From contig NZ_FOPG01000003.1 in NCBI RefSeq assembly GCF_900113435.1, positions 186,001 to 250,000 of the forward strand: DNA of 64,000 bases, in the 5' to 3' direction. A model generated the notes under the pieces. It had not been told where the DNA came from. It saw only the letters and a program-made list of their open reading frames with translations, and ran no database searches. This stretch comes from Sulfitobacter dubius (GTDB lineage: Bacteria > Pseudomonadota > Alphaproteobacteria > Rhodobacterales > Rhodobacteraceae). The stretch's first letter is position 1. Each line of letters begins with the position of its first letter. Below are positions 52,536 to 60,217 of the stretch, in pieces. Position numbers and translations under genes: made by a program.

Positions 52536-53540
52536 ATGAGCTTAGAGAGTTTCAGGGGGTCGCTTGCGCGATCACACAGCACGCACGAGAAAAGTGTCGA
52601 AATCTATCTCGAGAACTCCATCATGCTTCCGCAAGATGCTTCGGAAGAGGCTCGGAAGGCCGAGGTCCGGTCAGAGAGCTATCAGCTGATCAAGCATATG
52701 CTGGAACTGGCTCAGCAACATTGCGAAGAGCAGAATATGGAACCTGGCTCTAATGAGGCCTTAGCGGCATTCGATGAGGGCCATGATACGGCTACTTCGG
52801 TAGTCCATGCATATCAGGGCCTGCCGTTCTCCATGGAAGACCGCACAGCACTGACACCGGAGCAGGTCACCGAGAAGATGGCTCTTCTCGTGCCGCCTCA
52901 CGTCACGAACCTCCCTGCGCACGTAAAAAAAACTGGGAAACTTGGGGTTCTCCAAGACGATCTATCTTATGCAGCGGGAAACTATGTAATGGGGCGCTTC
53001 AAGTCCTCCTGGGTCGATCGCGTCTTTGCTCAAGCACTCACGCAAGTAGAATTAGTGGCGTATGTGGACGAAATGCTATGGAAGAACCCTTTGATTGGTA
53101 TGAGCAAGCTGGAAGAAACCTACAGCCCAAGCGTGATGAAAATGGTCTGGAATGTCTCCAAGGTAATCTTCGGCCTTCTCCTTGTCAGCTTTGGAATTGC
53201 CGCATTACCCATGGTGTTCCCTGCCTTGCCCGCTGACGGGATGCTTCTCGGCGGTCTGGCAGTCGGAGCATTAGGGTCGATCATCCTGCTGGCACTGCTC
53301 GTTCTGGCGATAGTTGGCATACTGCGTGAAAAGCCGGCGAGTAAAAGGAGGCGACAGTCTATCCTTGATATGATCGACCGGATGAATGGGTTCTTCCTCG
53401 AATTCAAATCCTCTGGTCCGTTCTCCACGGCACACTTCAGGAAGCGCGTGGATGATCTTGCGGAGGCAGGGGTGGTTTGGCCAAGCGGGCTCTATGTGCT
53501 GCTCGATGACATGGAGGCACGCGGTGTGCGCGTTTTCTGA
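52536..53540 (+). CDS. Unrecognised protein with two central membrane helices
   Basis: A 334-residue protein. Residues 1-205 are soluble and rich in charged residues (SVEIYLENSIMLPQDASEEARKAE, then HCEEQNMEP). Two hydrophobic helices follow near 210-235 (VIFGLLLVSFGIAALPMVFPAL) and 242-268 (LLGGLAVGALGSIILLALLVLAI). A basic linker (REKPASKRRRQS) and a 50-residue C-terminal domain end the chain. The start has GAGGGAGGG upstream. I know no family for it. It lies in the accessory region, convergent with the broken antitoxin gene. Confidence 0.65.
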   Translation: MSLESFRGSLARSHSTHEKSVEIYLENSIMLPQDASEEARKAEVRSESYQLIKHMLELAQQHCEEQNMEPGSNEALAAFDEGHDTATSVVHAYQGLPFSMEDRTALTPEQVTEKMALLVPPHVTNLPAHVKKTGKLGVLQDDLSYAAGNYVMGRFKSSWVDRVFAQALTQVELVAYVDEMLWKNPLIGMSKLEETYSPSVMKMVWNVSKVIFGLLLVSFGIAALPMVFPALPADGMLLGGLAVGALGSIILLALLVLAIVGILREKPASKRRRQSILDMIDRMNGFFLEFKSSGPFSTAHFRKRVDDLAEAGVVWPSGLYVLLDDMEARGVRVF

Positions 53541-53640
53541 AATCGATCCGACGAGGTTACGCTATACGGGCGTGGCGTAACCTTCGCCCGTCATCACACG
53601 GTATTCACAGCCGTGACGGCCAAAGGCAGCAAATTCAGCC

Positions 53641-54204
53641 TTAACCATGTAAATGTTGAGAGATTTCAGCCCGAAAGCAGGCCGAGATGATATTCGCATC
53701 CTTCGCTAAGCTATCGCAGGGCCGAGCACCACCGAGGCTGCGGTTAGGCCGGGTAAGCCAATGTAGAAACGCAAATTGACTGCCCCAGTCGTCTGAGCGC
53801 ATCTTCATTAACTCGATAAGTGCAGGATACACCCGCTGCCGGGCGACGTCGAACTGGAATATAGGATAGGCCGCCTGCCCCTCAATGTCGAAGCGTAGAA
53901 TCCGGCCATCTCATTCGTAACGCTTGAGTATGGTGGAAGGATCCGTGTCTATGAGGCCTAACAAGATGCAGGCTTCATCCTGTTCCACCATTGAGACTGA
54001 GCCGAGTATCTCAGTCCGCAGAACATCTTTTGCAGAGACAAGATTGCCGTTCTCATCGAGACCAACTCCAAGCCCAAGGCGCCGCCGTCTTTCCCAAAAC
54101 GCCTCTTCCTCTGGACTGGCTTCATTCATCTTCTTGGAGAACCATTCCATCCACTCCGGGTCCGATTCATCGGGTTTTGGATTTGTCGCAACAGTATTCT
54201 CCAT
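53641..54204 (-). pseudogene. Antitoxin-like (MbcA/ParS/Xre toxin-binding type) gene split by an in-frame TGA
   Basis: One reading frame of 188 codons, interrupted only by TGA at 53913-53911. The first 97 codons (MENTVATNPKPDESDPEW ... STILKRYE) contain an acidic N-terminal region and a helical part. The frame continues past the TGA as DGRILRFDIEGQAAYPIFQFD, then FLHWLTRPNRSLGGARPCDSL. The motifs YPIFQFD and WLTRPNRSLGG are characteristic of antitoxins that partner RES or MbcT-type toxins. The TGA replaces the codon just before DGR, and could come from CGA (Arg) by one transition. Two separate short ORFs would be the alternative, but exact frame continuity and domain logic favour a nonsense mutation. 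No intact toxin gene is adjacent. Confidence 0.65.
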
Positions 54205-54287
54205 CTGCTTGGCCTACTGTATCATAACATTGGGCCCTGAGCTGGGCGAGCGTTGGATTCGCCCCCGCGGGACCATCCTAATGTGAG

Positions 54288-54593
54288 TTAGACCAAAAGC
54301 GACTGTTGGTGAACCTGAGCCGATCGGCGTTTTATAACATGCCGCTTGGACTCGACATGGGCATGCTGACGGTGATGAAAACAATCTACCGCGCGTTCGC
54401 TAAATAGCCGTTCCTCGGGTCATGCGAGATCTCAGCCTATTTGCGCCGTGGCGGGATAGTCACTGGGCGCAGCCACGACCGACTGATAGCTAAGATGGAG
54501 CTGGAGGCTACCTTCATACGGCCCGACACCAGCCAGCTGCTTCCGCAGCTCGGGTTTAAGTCGAAACGACCCAAAATGGTTCGCGACAGATAG
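54288..54593 (+). pseudogene. IS3-family transposase (OrfB) relic
   Basis: A degraded frame reading KRLLVNLSRSAFYNMPLG, then TIYRAFAK, a stop (TAG at 54405), and on as PFLGSCEISAYLRRGG and GRSHDRLIAKMELEATFIRP. This parallels the start of IS3-type OrfB proteins (LLGLSRSSYY, then a DELY...PFYGSRRI..LRR and HDRL/MRLMG pattern). The frame ends at TAG 54591 and no catalytic DDE part or terminal inverted repeats are visible. It is an old fragment, and evidence that mobile DNA has passed through this region. Confidence 0.55.
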
Positions 54594-54599
54594 AAAACA

Positions 54600-55757
54600 A
54601 AAAACGGAGCAATCGCGTCACGAGAACCTGACTGCTTAATGGTTCCAATTGACCTTTCTACCACTGAGATCACGGCGCGTACGTAACCCGAGCAAGACCA
54701 CGACCCACGGGTCGACCAACAGCCCGGCCACATATAAGCGGCTTCGAGATCATGCCAGCAAACATCTGCGAACAGCAGCTGCCACATACTGGGCGGAATG
54801 CGGTCATTCGCTGCGGGTGCGCGGTTAGCTAAACGGTACGAGAAGGCGGACATTCGGCAGTACGTAGGACTTTTGACCGCAGAGAATGGCAGCGAAAAAA
54901 AGGCCCCACTGCCACTATTTATCAATGATGCAGCGACAAAGAGCTTCCTGACCAGCCAAACATACACTGAAATAGTTGCGCAAAATTCTTCCGGTGCACA
55001 AGGGCGAAGCCTTTAGAGTGTGACCTCTTGACGTTATGGACCCCTGCAAGGTGAAGCGTGGTTCACTAACGTTGTATTTGCGTGACTATGATACTATGTA
55101 TGAGTTACGAAGTTGTGGTTCTCTCCCGGATAGGCGCATTAGCCCGACAGAGCCGACCATAACCCTTCATCATTAAAAATCAGCTGTCAGATTCTTTATT
55201 AGGGATTTGGTGTTTGGAACCGTTGCCGTTGGCATAGGGTGGGGTCAGGTCGACTGTGACACACTCCACCTGCCCATGGTCGCTGCACACGGGGAGGAGA
55301 GACCCAATGCCGAATATGATGATTGTTAGACGGCGCAGCCGCTGAAGGCTCAAGCTCTGCGGCTACACCGACGAAGAACGATACTCTGTTTGGTTTTTCT
55401 GCGCACTGGGAAGGCAAGACATTGCGCCGCAGTTCATTGAAGCCGGGAGCTGGCTTTAGCGCAGTACCAGGCAAATACAATCACGAACCTAATCAAAACA
55501 GTGAGGCGGGACTTTCGCCGTCAGAGGATCGAACATGACATTTCCGGAGCGGACAAAACCCAACATTTACGGCGCTGTAGTTGGCGATGGTGCTGTCTCG
55601 AGCCTTGGCCTCGCCTGTAACGGGTTGACCATTTCCAGCGGCACACAGGAGATCGCTGACGGCCCTGTGGAAGAACGAGTGACCTTGGCCTCGGTGCCGG
55701 ACATTGAAGCTGCGAGCCGGGAACTGGCAGACGCCTGCCATGCGGGGCTTAAGAGAA
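54600..55757. other. Gene-poor stretch between the transposase relic and the repeat protein
   Basis: About 1.15 kb without a gene I can support. Open frames exist on both strands (for example 55535-55768 on the plus strand and 55493-55873 on the minus), but they overlap each other and none shows a family motif. A good ribosome site (GGGGAGGAGAG) at about 55291 precedes only a 12-codon frame at 55307. Base composition is more even than in the core genes. It may hold decayed genes. Confidence 0.5.
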
Positions 55758-56597
55758 ATGGATCGTAAACCACAACTCAGAGGGGCCCGCGGCCCGCATG
55801 CAATTGCCTGCTGCGCCCCTTCGCAAACCCACTCATTCATCGGTCTGTTTGCCGGTTCAATATTTGCGCTCATGCTTTCTGTGCTACCTGCATTGGCCCA
55901 AACTAGCGCGCAAGCGATGCCTGAAAACGCCAGTGCCAGAAGTTACGGCGAAGGCTGGGAATGTAATATTGGTTTCCGCTTGAACGAAAATGCCTGCCTT
56001 GAAGTCATTGTACCGCAAAATGCATATGACACAAAGCGGTCATACGGGTCCGGATGGGACTGTCTACATGGGTTTCGCAAAACCGATACGGACACCTGCA
56101 TTGCGGTCGCGGTGCCTGAGGGTGGCTTCTTAGACCCGTCAGGCAAACGGTGGGAGTGTCTACGTGGCTATGTCAAAGTCGATGACTCATGTCAGGAAAT
56201 CGTTGTGCCAGCGCATGCGTATTTGATAGATGCCTCATATGGCTCCGCGTGGAGGTGTGAGCGTGGGTATGAAGCAACTGGCAACCTGTGTGTCGAGATT
56301 GCGGTTCCGGCCAACGCCTATCTGAATGGAACGGGATACGGTCAGCCTTGGACGTGCGAGCGTAGCTTCGTTGAACAGGCCGGTCTTTGCAAAGCCGCCG
56401 TTATTCCCAAAAATGCCTATTTCGATGGCGCAAGCTATGGAAAAGGCTGGAAGTGCGATCGTGGATATGCCGCATCGGGCAATAGATGCGAATTGATCGA
56501 CATTCCTGAGTACGCGCATTTGGGCAGATCGGGCAACCGGTGGGAATGTAACAAGAATTTCCAAAAATCCAAAGGACAGTGCGTCCTTAACAACTAA
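55758..56597 (+). CDS. Secreted protein of seven cysteine-pair repeats
   Basis: A 279-residue exported protein. A hydrophobic signal segment (FIGLFAGSIFALMLSVLPALAQ, about 27-48) is preceded by a polar, Arg-containing leader. From about residue 62 the chain is seven tandem units of 31-35 residues with the pattern YG-x-x-W-x-C-x-x-G-[YF]-x6-10-C-x2-3-[IV]-x-[IV]-P-x-x-A-[YH]. Each has two Cys residues and a conserved Trp and Gly-Tyr/Phe, probably a disulfide-stapled beta unit. Similar repeats occur in other alphaproteobacterial secreted proteins of unknown role. It precedes the DUF1611 gene by 84 bases on the same strand. The ATG at 55758 was chosen for AAGAGA ahead of it; upstream ATGs are possible. 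Confidence 0.75.
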   Translation: MDRKPQLRGARGPHAIACCAPSQTHSFIGLFAGSIFALMLSVLPALAQTSAQAMPENASARSYGEGWECNIGFRLNENACLEVIVPQNAYDTKRSYGSGWDCLHGFRKTDTDTCIAVAVPEGGFLDPSGKRWECLRGYVKVDDSCQEIVVPAHAYLIDASYGSAWRCERGYEATGNLCVEIAVPANAYLNGTGYGQPWTCERSFVEQAGLCKAAVIPKNAYFDGASYGKGWKCDRGYAASGNRCELIDIPEYAHLGRSGNRWECNKNFQKSKGQCVLNN

Positions 56598-56681
56598 ACG
56601 CAAAACACAGCATCACGTGGATCAACCTTGGCTGCCGCAAACGGGCCTATCGTTGATGCGAATATAAATAGAGAGAACAAA

Positions 56682-57881
56682 ATGGAAACGAAATCTGACA
56701 CTGTCGATACCATCCGCCGTCCGGCCAGCGGTGCGCAAGCTCCGCCAATGAGCCGGAGCAACGCGCCTGTCGCACTATCAAATTCGCAGATCTCGGCTCA
56801 CCCAACGGCGATTGTCTATTGCGAAGGCAATTTCACGCGGATTGATGGCAAGACTGCGAACGGCCTTGTTCGCCATTCCCAAGCGTATCGCATCCTTTCA
56901 GTCATCGACAGCACCTATAGCGGACAAGACAGCGGCCTCGTTCTCGATGATAGGGTCAACCAAATACCGATCTTTGGTCATCTCGAAGCAGCGGTTGCGC
57001 ATGAAGCCGTCACGCCCGATACGCTTATCTATGGGATGGCCCCTTCAACAGGGCGTCTCTCTATTGTGGACCGGGGCGTCGTTCTGCAAGCGATTGAGCT
57101 TGGCATGAATATCGTAAGCGGGCTGCATGAATATCTGTGCGATGATACAGAAATAGCCAGCGCTGCATCGGACCGGAATGTCACGATCCGCGACATCCGC
57201 AAGCCAAAAGCCAGCAAAGACATGCGGCTCTTTGATGGGAGTGTCGCTAATGTCAAAGCGCTGCGGATTGCCGTTCTCGGCACCGATTGCGCCATCGGGA
57301 AGCGGACAACGGCCACCGTCTTGGCGCGAGCGCTGAATGCAAAAGGTATCAAGACCGTGCTTGTTGGCACGGGCCAGACCGGCCTGATGCAGGGCGCAAA
57401 ATACGGGATCGCAATGGATGCCGTGCCGCCGCAGTTCTGCTGTGGCGAGCTTGAGGGCGCGATTGTCGCCGCGTCCGACGGCGAACAGCCCGATGTAATC
57501 CTGATCGAAGGGCAGGGCGCCCTCAGCCACCCTGCCTTTTGCACATCGGCCTTCATTCTGCGGGGGAGCCAGCCCGATGCGGTCATCCTGCAGCACGCGC
57601 CAAAACGCGCCCATCGCTGCGACTTTCCAACTATGCCGATGCCCACGTCATCAAGTGAGATCGCTTTGATTGAAGCTTTTGCTGATACCAAGGTCATCGG
57701 TGTCACGCTTAATCACGAGAGGATGTCTGAGGTCGAGATTACCGACACGATCGCGGCCCAATCACAACAGCTTGGGCTGCCGGTCACCGATGCATTGGCC
57801 AGACCGGTTGCAGATCTGCTTGCGTTGGTAACTGCCGCATACCCAGCACTGACGCGAAGGCCTGCTGTGGCAACGGTATGA
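56682..57881 (+). CDS. DUF1611 family protein (DgcN-like N-acyltransferase)
   Basis: A 399-residue protein with the DUF1611 layout. The N-terminal domain contains TAIVYCEGNFTRIDGKTANGLVRHS and LGMNIVSGLHEYL. The P-loop ATPase-type domain begins RIAVLGTDCAIGKRTTATVLARAL near residue 200, with Walker-like GxxxxGKRTT, followed by TGQTGLMQGAKYG, VILIEGQGALSHPA, and AVILQHAPKRAHRCDFP. Relatives include DgcN, reported to act on D-glutamate in marine bacteria. The 40-residue polar N-terminal extension is unusual. The stop overlaps the racemase gene by 4 bases, so both proteins are made together. Substrate is inferred. Confidence 0.8.
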   Translation: METKSDTVDTIRRPASGAQAPPMSRSNAPVALSNSQISAHPTAIVYCEGNFTRIDGKTANGLVRHSQAYRILSVIDSTYSGQDSGLVLDDRVNQIPIFGHLEAAVAHEAVTPDTLIYGMAPSTGRLSIVDRGVVLQAIELGMNIVSGLHEYLCDDTEIASAASDRNVTIRDIRKPKASKDMRLFDGSVANVKALRIAVLGTDCAIGKRTTATVLARALNAKGIKTVLVGTGQTGLMQGAKYGIAMDAVPPQFCCGELEGAIVAASDGEQPDVILIEGQGALSHPAFCTSAFILRGSQPDAVILQHAPKRAHRCDFPTMPMPTSSSEIALIEAFADTKVIGVTLNHERMSEVEITDTIAAQSQQLGLPVTDALARPVADLLALVTAAYPALTRRPAVATV

Positions 57882-58999
57882 GCTGCCCACGCATCGAGGT
57901 GGACCTATGCAAGATCAGGCACAACACGCAGACACTGGTCGAGCGTTTGGGCCTGCGGGGGGTCGGCGTCACTAGCGTGACGAAGGCTGTCTGCGGGCAT
58001 CCTGCAATCGCTCAGGCCATGCTTGATGGTGGGGCCACGGCGCTTGCGGATTCACGTATCAGCAATGTGCAAAGGCTACGGTCGACAGGGCTGACAGGCC
58101 CGATTACGCTAATCCGGACGCCGATGTTAAGCCAGGCTGATGAGGTCGTTCAGTCCTGCGAAGCGAGCTATAACACTGAAATTCTTGTCATCTCGGCCTT
58201 GGCAGCCGCTGCGATCCGCAATGGGTCAATCCACGGTATCATCCTCATGGTCGAGATGGGGGATCGGCGCGACGGAATATTTCCTGAGAAACTGGCTGAA
58301 ATCGCGCAGCAGGTCCGGCAGATGCCCGGGGTCACGCTGAAGGGGATCGGTGCTAACTTTGCGTGTTTGAACGGGCGCGCTCCGACAGCACCTCAAATGG
58401 CCACCTTAAGTGAAATGGCAAATGAGATTGAGCGAGAGGGCGGCCCCAGCCTCAAGATCGTATCTGGTGGTGGATCTGCCAACCTGCCTTGGGCATTCGG
58501 TGGGCACGCAACGGGCCGCGTCAATGACCTCAGGCTGGGCGAGGCGATCCTTCTGGGTGTCGAACCCCTGTCCGGTGAACGGATCGGGGGGATGCATACG
58601 GATGCCTTCACGCTTGTTGCCGAAGTTATTGAAACGGGTGCAAAACCTGCGCCTTTCCCCATCGCCCTGATCGATCCAACTACGGAACGCCTTCTCATTA
58701 AGTCTGCCGGTGGTGCGCCCGCGCTCATGATCCTCGCGCTTGGGCATCAGGACACTGACATTCTGGGGCTTTCACTGCCTGCCGGGAATGTATTGATCGG
58801 CGCGACCAGCGATCATTTTGTCGTAGGGACAAACCTATCCCCGCAGCCGGTGGGTTCCGAAATGAAAATTCAAATGAACTACAATGCGTTGATGCTCGCC
58901 ATGTCTGCGCCCGACATCGAAGTGAGTCTGTTAGACAAACTACCTTCAGGACCGTCCGAGTGCAGCAAACCGGAGCTTGGCCACTTGGCGCCTGCTTGA
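57878..58999 (+). CDS. PLP-dependent amino-acid racemase, fold type III (alanine/ornithine racemase-like)
   Basis: A 373-residue protein with the alanine-racemase N-terminal barrel. It begins RIEVDLCKIRHNTQTLVERL and shows GVTSVTKAVCGHPAIAQAML near residue 30, whose Lys is the PLP Schiff base, then GIILMVEMGDRRDGIFPEKL and KIVSGGGSANLPWAFG near 200-215, a phosphate-binding loop. The C-terminal part differs from true alanine racemases and is like the ornithine racemase/YhfX branch. It is translationally coupled to the DUF1611 gene. The pair probably interconverts or detoxifies a D-amino acid, in place of the enolase-type DgcA usually linked to DgcN. Confidence 0.82.
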   Translation: MSCPRIEVDLCKIRHNTQTLVERLGLRGVGVTSVTKAVCGHPAIAQAMLDGGATALADSRISNVQRLRSTGLTGPITLIRTPMLSQADEVVQSCEASYNTEILVISALAAAAIRNGSIHGIILMVEMGDRRDGIFPEKLAEIAQQVRQMPGVTLKGIGANFACLNGRAPTAPQMATLSEMANEIEREGGPSLKIVSGGGSANLPWAFGGHATGRVNDLRLGEAILLGVEPLSGERIGGMHTDAFTLVAEVIETGAKPAPFPIALIDPTTERLLIKSAGGAPALMILALGHQDTDILGLSLPAGNVLIGATSDHFVVGTNLSPQPVGSEMKIQMNYNALMLAMSAPDIEVSLLDKLPSGPSECSKPELGHLAPA

Positions 59000-59048
59000 A
59001 AGGGCGAACTTGATTCAACCTTATGCAACCCAAAGAGGAAACTGAAAA

Positions 59049-59279
59049 TTGTCAAAGCCCACAAAAAAGAACCTGTCCAAAGTGTATGATGCCAAGCCGG
59101 AAACCGCGATGGAAAAGACAACGCGTGTCGTCAGACAAATGGTTGTCGAAGAAGCGGCGCAGCGAGATGCGAAGAATTCCAGACTGCGAACTGCGCGCCT
59201 CGAAAGGGAAGCGAGCTCGCCACCCGAGACCACAGCTAAACCGGTGCGCAAAACCCGCCGCACTGAAACTGATTCATAA
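59049..59279 (+). CDS. Small basic hypothetical protein
   Basis: A 76-residue protein, probably starting at TTG (GAGGAAA lies 9 bases ahead). It is highly charged and helical: KVYDAKPETAMEKTTRVVRQM near the centre of the first half, then MVVEEAAQRDAKNSRLRTARLERE and a Lys/Arg-rich end. Sequences of this type occur as hypothetical proteins in other alphaproteobacteria, but I know no function. It follows the racemase gene by 49 bases and may be the last gene of that unit. Confidence 0.55.
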   Translation: MSKPTKKNLSKVYDAKPETAMEKTTRVVRQMVVEEAAQRDAKNSRLRTARLEREASSPPETTAKPVRKTRRTETDS

Positions 59280-59411
59280 CTGCAAACAAGCTCCGGCGGC
59301 CGTTTGTTAAGTGGCTCCGGAACAGGACAACAGACATTTCAAGCATATCACAGATGGTTGAGGCCGCTCTTTAACCTTCCAATCCACCCAGTCGTTTCCA
59401 AGGAATCATTC

Positions 59412-59690
59412 GTGACCGACCCAGAACCTTCATCAGAAAAGATCCACTATATCTGCCAGACCTATGTAACAACAAAGGCCGGGCGCAATGGGCAGACTGG
59501 CTTGAAAATTGCCAAGCAATTTGAGTGTTCCTCCGCGCAAGAGGCACAGAACCGTGCCGAACGAGAGGCTCTATCCGACGATTTTGTTGGTGCCGACGCT
59601 TACATGATCCGCGAAGATCCAAACAGCGGAGAAGTCGCCGATCCAAGCTTCCTTGTGAGGCTGGGAAATGTCCCGGGGTTTGACGAATGA
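59412..59690 (+). CDS. Small hypothetical protein
   Basis: A 92-residue soluble protein from a GTG at 59412 with AAGGAAT ahead. The sequence (IHYICQTYVTTKAGRNGQTGLKIAKQFECSSAQEAQNRAEREAL) looks like a small conserved protein often seen on plasmids and islands of rhizobia and roseobacters. No function known. A longer frame upstream to 59304 is possible but has no ribosome site. Confidence 0.55.
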   Translation: MTDPEPSSEKIHYICQTYVTTKAGRNGQTGLKIAKQFECSSAQEAQNRAEREALSDDFVGADAYMIREDPNSGEVADPSFLVRLGNVPGFDE

Positions 59691-60217
59691 TAAAACTCTG
59701 GAAGTAGCTGGCCCTGCCTGTGGTCCGTTTCGCTTGTCTACTCTGGAACCTTAGCTAACAAAGGGAGCTACTGAAACAGGCTATTGGCCTTTCGGTGTCA
59801 TGTGCGGCGATAGACTGATCATTGCAGCAATCGCGGGGAATTCATCCTCTGTTGCGCTCTGCCAACCTTCATCCAACAAAAATGCTGCACGATGAACGAA
59901 TGGCAGGTCTGAAGAAGCTGCTCAGCACCGTTCCGCCACAAGGCGAACGGCAGGTTAGGGCCGAAAGCGCCAATTCCAGAAAGGGTCAATAATCGCTATA
60001 ATCGCTTTACCTTTGACCTGTGTGTGTGGATAACGATCAATTGAGCCGCTAACGTCTAATTGATCTCTCCTACGGAGGTCTTCTTAATACTGAAGCGTCG
60101 GTCATGCTAACCAGGTAGAATAAATTCGATTGCTGCTATACAAATTATCAGCGAATGGCTTGTCGACATGAATTTATCAGATAACCTTGGGAACTCGCGG
60201 AAGATTATTTAGGGACA
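59691..60217. other. Intergenic region before the LysR gene
   Basis: About 530 bases with no supported gene; stops are dense in all frames and AT content is high toward 60000-60200. It probably contains the 3' ends of flanking transcripts. No RNA gene or clear terminator was found. Confidence 0.6.

Noticed and set aside
53911..53913. In-frame TGA as selenocysteine or other recoding in the antitoxin-like gene
   Set aside because: No stem-loop of selenocysteine-insertion type was seen after the TGA, and antitoxins of this family do not use selenocysteine; a nonsense mutation is simpler.
54437..54967. A 176-codon minus-strand frame over the transposase relic
   Set aside because: Its first-strand complement reads as IS3-type transposase, so the minus frame is a shadow; no signal or motif supports it.
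55535..55768. A 77-codon plus-strand frame just before the repeat protein gene
   Set aside because: It overlaps two minus-strand frames of similar quality, shows no motif, and has only a weak ribosome site; it cannot be told from chance.
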